From: Neopestalotiopsis rosae
Lineage: Eukaryota > Ascomycota > Sordariomycetes > Amphisphaeriales > Sporocadaceae
Direction of reading: 5' to 3'
Length of the DNA: 64,000 nucleotides
Assembly: GCA_023078685.1 (NCBI GenBank)
Contig: JALGAS010000001.1
Coordinates: 3,720,001 to 3,784,000, forward strand
This document shows, piece by piece, positions 59,701 through 64,000 of the stretch. Both the position numbers and the translations under genes were made by a program. Numbering within the stretch: position 1 is the first letter of the stretch; the number at the start of each line of letters is the position of its first letter. Below the pieces are notes generated by a model. That model was not told the DNA's origin. It saw only the letters and a program-made list of their open reading frames with translations, and searched no databases.

Positions 59701-60920
59701 TGGCTAATTCTTGTCAACGAGCCGAAGTAAACGCAGCACAGTAGAAGTTGAAGTAATTTTGACCATCAGGCATTATTATATGTTGGTACAGGGGCCGGTG
59801 AAGGAGGCCTTTGATTCACTACGCTTCCTTTTCCAGTTCTGCCTCGCTGCGATTGCTCTTTCTCCGCTCGCTCTCCCCCCTTTCCTCTTCTGCTTACCCT
59901 CCAGCCCTACATGCCATATTCCATCACAAGAGTTCGTACTCGAACCCATAAAACTGTCTCCTAACTCTCATGTCCACAAAAAAAAAAAGACGACAAAAAC
60001 AAAGCAAAAGGGAATTGAGACACGGGACACGAGAGAAAGGATTCCGGAAAAGGAAAAAAAAATACAAAGAGCCAGTGTTTCCTCACGCCTCAGTATGCTC
60101 GTAGGTTTCTCTCGTCCACATGGAAGACCGACTGCCATGCAGTTGCCGGCCTCCAAATTTTTTAAAATCTTATCCACATATCATGGTAACACGTGCCTCT
60201 GTTGCCATCTACCATAACGAGATCGGGGGTGTCAAATAAAGCAAGAAAAGGAAATCAAAAAGAAGGAAACAAGGAGGAATCAATAGAGGCCGAACACCAT
60301 TTTGGCGGTAAAGCTGTAGGGGGGTATAGACAAGTCCTAGCGGACAATGCGTTTGTGAGAGCCGTCTTTTATTCTCGCCACATCGAACCGCTTTCTGGAA
60401 GAATCGCCTGCAAAAGACATGTGCGGCGAGTATGTTCGCTGCGTTCTGCCTGTTTTCCAGACTGGCCTCGGTCACTGTCGTCACATGCACCGAAAACGCG
60501 ACCAGTTGGAAATGTACAACCAAGACCACATCCTATCCATGCCGAGTGTGGTCGATAGAGATACCAACTGGAGAAATTGGTAGGAGTCAGGCAGAGACCG
60601 AAGCCGGTGTCTTGAGACGGTCGAATCATATTATAGGCCAATCCGACAATTGTAAGTCGACTGGCTGACGGCAAGTATCGGTTGCGTATCAAAGGAAAAT
60701 GGTATTGCGAAAGAGACTGTCGTGACTTCGTCTTGGGATACGCCTTCTCTTTGAATATTATAAGGGCGTATCAGGGTGAAATTAGTGCAAAATAATCACT
60801 TTGAAGAAAAGGTGAGAGGTGGCGCTCCAGTGATGTGCGTGGTCAAGACAGTGTGCTCTCGAAGGTCGACGCCGCCGTCGCTGCCGCCACTGCCTTCGCG
60901 AATGATCATTTTGAAGTGGT
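53787..60920. other. 7.1-kb gene-free interval between phosducin-like and G-beta genes
   Basis: The largest non-coding gap. I scanned the frames on both strands; none exceeds 170 codons and none shows a domain or codon bias. Pyrimidine-rich tracts at 57890-58090 and 59840-59930 (plus strand) look like promoters or leaders. The first is followed by an ATG at 58110 and a GTAAGT donor at 58135. A Lys/Arg-rich 44-codon frame lies in an A-rich stretch near 59970. The left 1.2 kb is probably the phosducin-like leader; the right few hundred bases the G-beta 3' end. Confidence 0.5.
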
Positions 60921-62414
60921 TTAGTAGGCCCAGATCTTGAGGACTGAATCCCAAGAACCTGTGCACAAGCTGATACCGTCGTTGCTAACACCCAGACAGC
61001 TGACACGGTTCTCGTGGCCCACCAGAGAGCCAACCTTCTCGCCACGAGTGATATCCCAGACCTACGGCTTGTTAGTAACGAAACGTCATGTTTATCATGG
61101 TGAGAAGCATGCTGAAAACCTACCTTGCACTCGAAATCATCGTAACCAGCAAACAGCAGACGACCAGAAACGGAGGTGGCCACGGAAGTGATACCACAAA
61201 GAATAGATTCCGACTGGAGATAAGAGTTAGTATATTGAGGGCATATTCATATATGGCATTGGCGTGACTTACACCGTAGAGGTTCAGCTCTCTATCAGCA
61301 CGAATATCAAAGAGTCGGCAAGTGGCGTCGTCGGAACCCGTCACAAAAGAGTGGCCATCGGGGAAGAACTGGATGGCGTTGATATCAGACTCGTGACCGG
61401 CGAATGTCTGAACGGCCTTGCCAGCACGGATATCCCACAGCTTGGCGAAAGCATCGCAGGCACCAGAAATGAAGGTGTTCTGGTTTGTAGGGTTCAAGCT
61501 GATGCTCATGACATCACCAAGATGGTCGGCAAACTCCATAACCTTGGTACCCGTCTCAATATCCCACTTCATACAAGTCATGTCACCGGAAGAGGTGAGG
61601 ATGCTGCGGTCGTTGATGAAGCGACAGCAGGAGAGATAACCGGCGTGGCCCGAGAGCTCGCGGGCGACACGAGTGGGGCCATCCCGGTTCTGGTTGAGGT
61701 TGTAGATGGAGCAGATATTGTCGAGACCACCACAAGCCACGTAGTTACCGCTGGGAGCATATGCGCAAGTCATGACCCACGAGGATCGCAGCGGAATGGC
61801 GTGAACCTTGTTTGTTGTGTACGCGTCCCAAATGATCAGCTTTCCATCCTGCGATGCGGATACCAAATGTCTTCTATCCGTCGACCAGTGCATGGCGTAA
61901 ATCTTGGCCAAGTGACCCTTCAATGTTCTCTTCGTCTTCATCAGCTGGTTTCTGGGGATTGAGTCGTGCGACTGCTGCGACACGGCGCGCACTGTTGGAA
62001 AACATCATCATTAGCATATGGACGGTATTTGGTGAGAGACTGCCGAGAGCGTGATAGACATGGCACGAGTGACAGTGTAGTTATTGGCTTGGGCGCTGAT
62101 TGAAGCAAGCAAACAGGCAAGCAGACCCATGAAAATGCTTGATGGAGAATGTGATCGATTGGGTGAAAGGGGGTGCAAATTGAGTGCGCGAGTTTGCGCG
62201 AACACGGGCAAATGAGAACGGAGCTCGCTCGCATTGCAGGCAATTGATTGTGACGATGCACGAGAAAGAGAGCATTCAACTCACGAGTGGTGTCGGCCAG
62301 TTCATCCTTCTTTCGCTTGATTCTGTCCTTCAGGGTCTCGGCCTCGCGCCTGGCCTGCTGAATGCGCGCCTGCATCGCCTCAGGCGACACATCGTTCGGC
62401 CGTTGTGAGTCCAT
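60921..62414 (-). CDS. gnb1: Heterotrimeric G-protein beta subunit
   Basis: Four exons on the minus strand: 62414-62285, 61991-61273, 61213-61124 and 61061-60921, giving 359 residues, the usual length of the filamentous fungal G-beta. The N-terminal coiled coil ([20 protein letters not shown]) binds G-gamma. Seven WD40 blades follow, beginning [40 protein letters not shown] and [20 protein letters not shown]. They include [44 protein letters not shown] and end [12 protein letters not shown], which is the canonical G-beta C-terminus. It works with G-alpha and G-gamma at the plasma membrane in growth, sexual and virulence signalling. Intron donors are GTGAGT, GTAAGT and GTAGGT. The leader upstream of 62414 is long and pyrimidine-rich. 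Confidence 0.96.
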
Positions 62415-64000
62415 TGCGAAATTTGGGGTTAAGAAGCACTGGATGGTTTGTTGTTTGCCAACGGGGGCGTCGGAAAGGGGGGGTTGCTGGAAAAAGGAGA
62501 GCGAGCAAGAGCTGGTTGGCCCGAACGGGGGTGGGAGAGAAGAGGACGGACGGTCGGGTGGGTGAGAGAAGTGAAGCAGAGCGAGTGTGCCGACGACGAA
62601 GTGCTGCTGAATGAGTTGCGCGCGTTGGGTCAGGAAGAGGACGACAACGACAACGACGGCCAACAACGGACGACAACGAGGTCGGAGATTGGGAGGGTGG
62701 GTGAGGTTGTTGTTGTTGGGTTGGGTGGTTTGACGACAACAGCGACGAACGAATTGATGGATGTGTGGAGAGGACACCGAAGGAAAAAAGGGAAAAAGGT
62801 GTGGTTGAGGTCGGGATAGGTAGACAGACAGACAGACCAAGCAAGCAAGCAAGCAGCAGTGTCTGCTACTACTAGGTACTGTAGTCAGTTAGTTGCACTG
62901 TCGCTTGGGTAGGTAGGTCCGGGTCTTGCTTGGGTGGGTGAGGAGAATGCTTAGAATGCGAGCTCCAGGGGTGGTTGCGACAGCTGACCACTCAGAGGCG
63001 CCCGCTGGGCACTTAGTAGTGATTCTCGCCGGGGCGGGCAGCGGGCAGGATGAGGATGAGTCCAAAGGGTGGAGCACCTCGATTTCGATTGCAGGAGACG
63101 ATGCTGGGGTCCGTTTTGACGGTACACACCCAGGACTTTCGAGTTCCATTATTAATTATTAGTGGTGAATTGGAAGCCAGCACCTATCTACTACAATATG
63201 TATGTGCGTATGTTACCCAGTGGTACGTAGTTGTTATTTCAATTTCATCATTCTGTTTGCTCTTTTTGATATAGAAAGTCATTTCCTTATTCGAAGCACT
63301 TATAGGCCCATGACGATGTACACAGAAGAAGGACAATGATCAGAAAGAAACCACCACTCCAACAAGCTTACGAGTGCTTAAATGGGGGTGAACAGAAACC
63401 CCTACTAGCTGGTAGGCAAAAGATTACCATTACTACTGTAAGTTCGATTGATTCTGTACCTGCACTCGACGCGGCTTTGGCGACATCGGCAGCAATAGAG
63501 AAAGGTCGCGTCTGTTGGCGTCTTGCTCTTCATCGGTTGCTACTGCGCAACCCACATACACAATGGAAGAGAAGATCAAGAGTCTCCTCTTCTTCCTTTA
63601 CTCTTACTTTGATGAATCAAGACGAGACAAAGAAGAAAAAAGATTGACCTGGTTGAGTGAATGAACGGAGGCCTGTCGGGCTCAGGTACCCAGCAAGTAC
63701 CTTGGATTTTGGCAATGGGCGGGCGACGTGGAGCAAGAGAGGAGGGGTGGGCACTTGTGGTCCATGCTGAAAGTGGGAATAGAGAAAAAAGGAGATCCAA
63801 CTTAGCACTGGCTCCAAAAATTCAAGATTACATTCAATTGCCCTCTTTTGCGTATACGACCGAGGCACCGACTGTGTACGCACTGTGACCTGGCAATGAA
63901 GCATCAGGGCATCAGCATTTCCAAGCAGCCTGGCAGTCCAAGCCCATTGTCATTTATACGCTTGCTACACGGAAGCAAGGTCTTGCTTGTCTGCTTTTGC
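62415..64000. other. G-beta upstream region and right edge
   Basis: The first 450 bases are pyrimidine-rich on the minus strand, fitting a long G-beta leader and promoter. They contain (AGAC)4 and (CAAG)4 repeats at 62822-62853. The rest shows no supported gene to the window end. Confidence 0.55.
62822..62853. repeat. (AGAC)4(CAAG)4 tetranucleotide repeats
   Basis: Four AGAC units run directly into four CAAG units, about 410-440 bases upstream of the G-beta start codon. Confidence 0.9.

Noticed and set aside
61264..61962. 232-codon plus-strand frame opposite G-beta exon 2
   Set aside because: Antisense shadow of the WD40 coding exon.

Overview
The window is nuclear DNA of a filamentous ascomycete, most likely a Sordariomycete. 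Support comes from short introns with GTAAGT-type donors and CTAAC/CTGAC-like branch sites, compact genes, and ascomycete proteins such as Rad26, Lcb2, Coa6, Sys1, the phosducin-like protein and the G-protein beta subunit. I cannot name the genus from sequence alone. Sixteen protein genes are supported by rebuilt exon structures whose reading phases close exactly; one tRNA and one intronic box C/D snoRNA are also supported.

Layout. 1.8-8.7 kb: housekeeping genes, namely the transcription-coupled repair ATPase Rad26 (+), ribosomal protein S14 (-) and ribosomal protein L7 (+). S14 and L7 are head to head, and the second L7 intron carries a snoRNA predicted to guide methylation of 25S rRNA. 9.6-14.7 kb: a small metabolic group of an EthD-like protein (-), a DUF3237 protein (+) whose start codon is split by an intron, and a Dal5-type MFS transporter (-). 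16.3-25.1 kb: PI4P 5-kinase (-), the cytochrome oxidase assembly factor Coa6 (-) and the Golgi protein Sys1 (+), with a 3.7 kb non-coding stretch that includes a (CA)20 microsatellite. 27.2-29.7 kb: an ankyrin-repeat protein with an N-terminal helical domain like those of fungal NLR-type proteins and a Cys/His-rich module. 30.1 kb: tRNA-Lys(CTT). 32.6-35.3 kb: a secreted copper amine oxidase. 36.0-38.0 kb: serine palmitoyltransferase subunit Lcb2 (-). 42.1-44.5 kb: acetoacetyl-CoA synthetase (+). 45.1-46.0 kb: the Ran-binding protein Yrb1/RanBP1 (-). 47.6-49.5 kb: an unrecognised single-pass membrane protein (-). 52.9-53.8 kb: phosducin-like protein (-). 60.9-62.4 kb: heterotrimeric G-protein beta subunit (-).

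Working together: the phosducin-like protein is a known co-chaperone for folding G-beta, and the two genes are adjacent in gene order on the same strand, separated by about 7.1 kb with no gene I can find. The EthD/DUF3237/MFS trio may be a small catabolic or export unit. The ankyrin protein is the best candidate for poorly described biology. About 55-60% of the window shows no coding signal, including several 3-7 kb gaps; these are noted individually.
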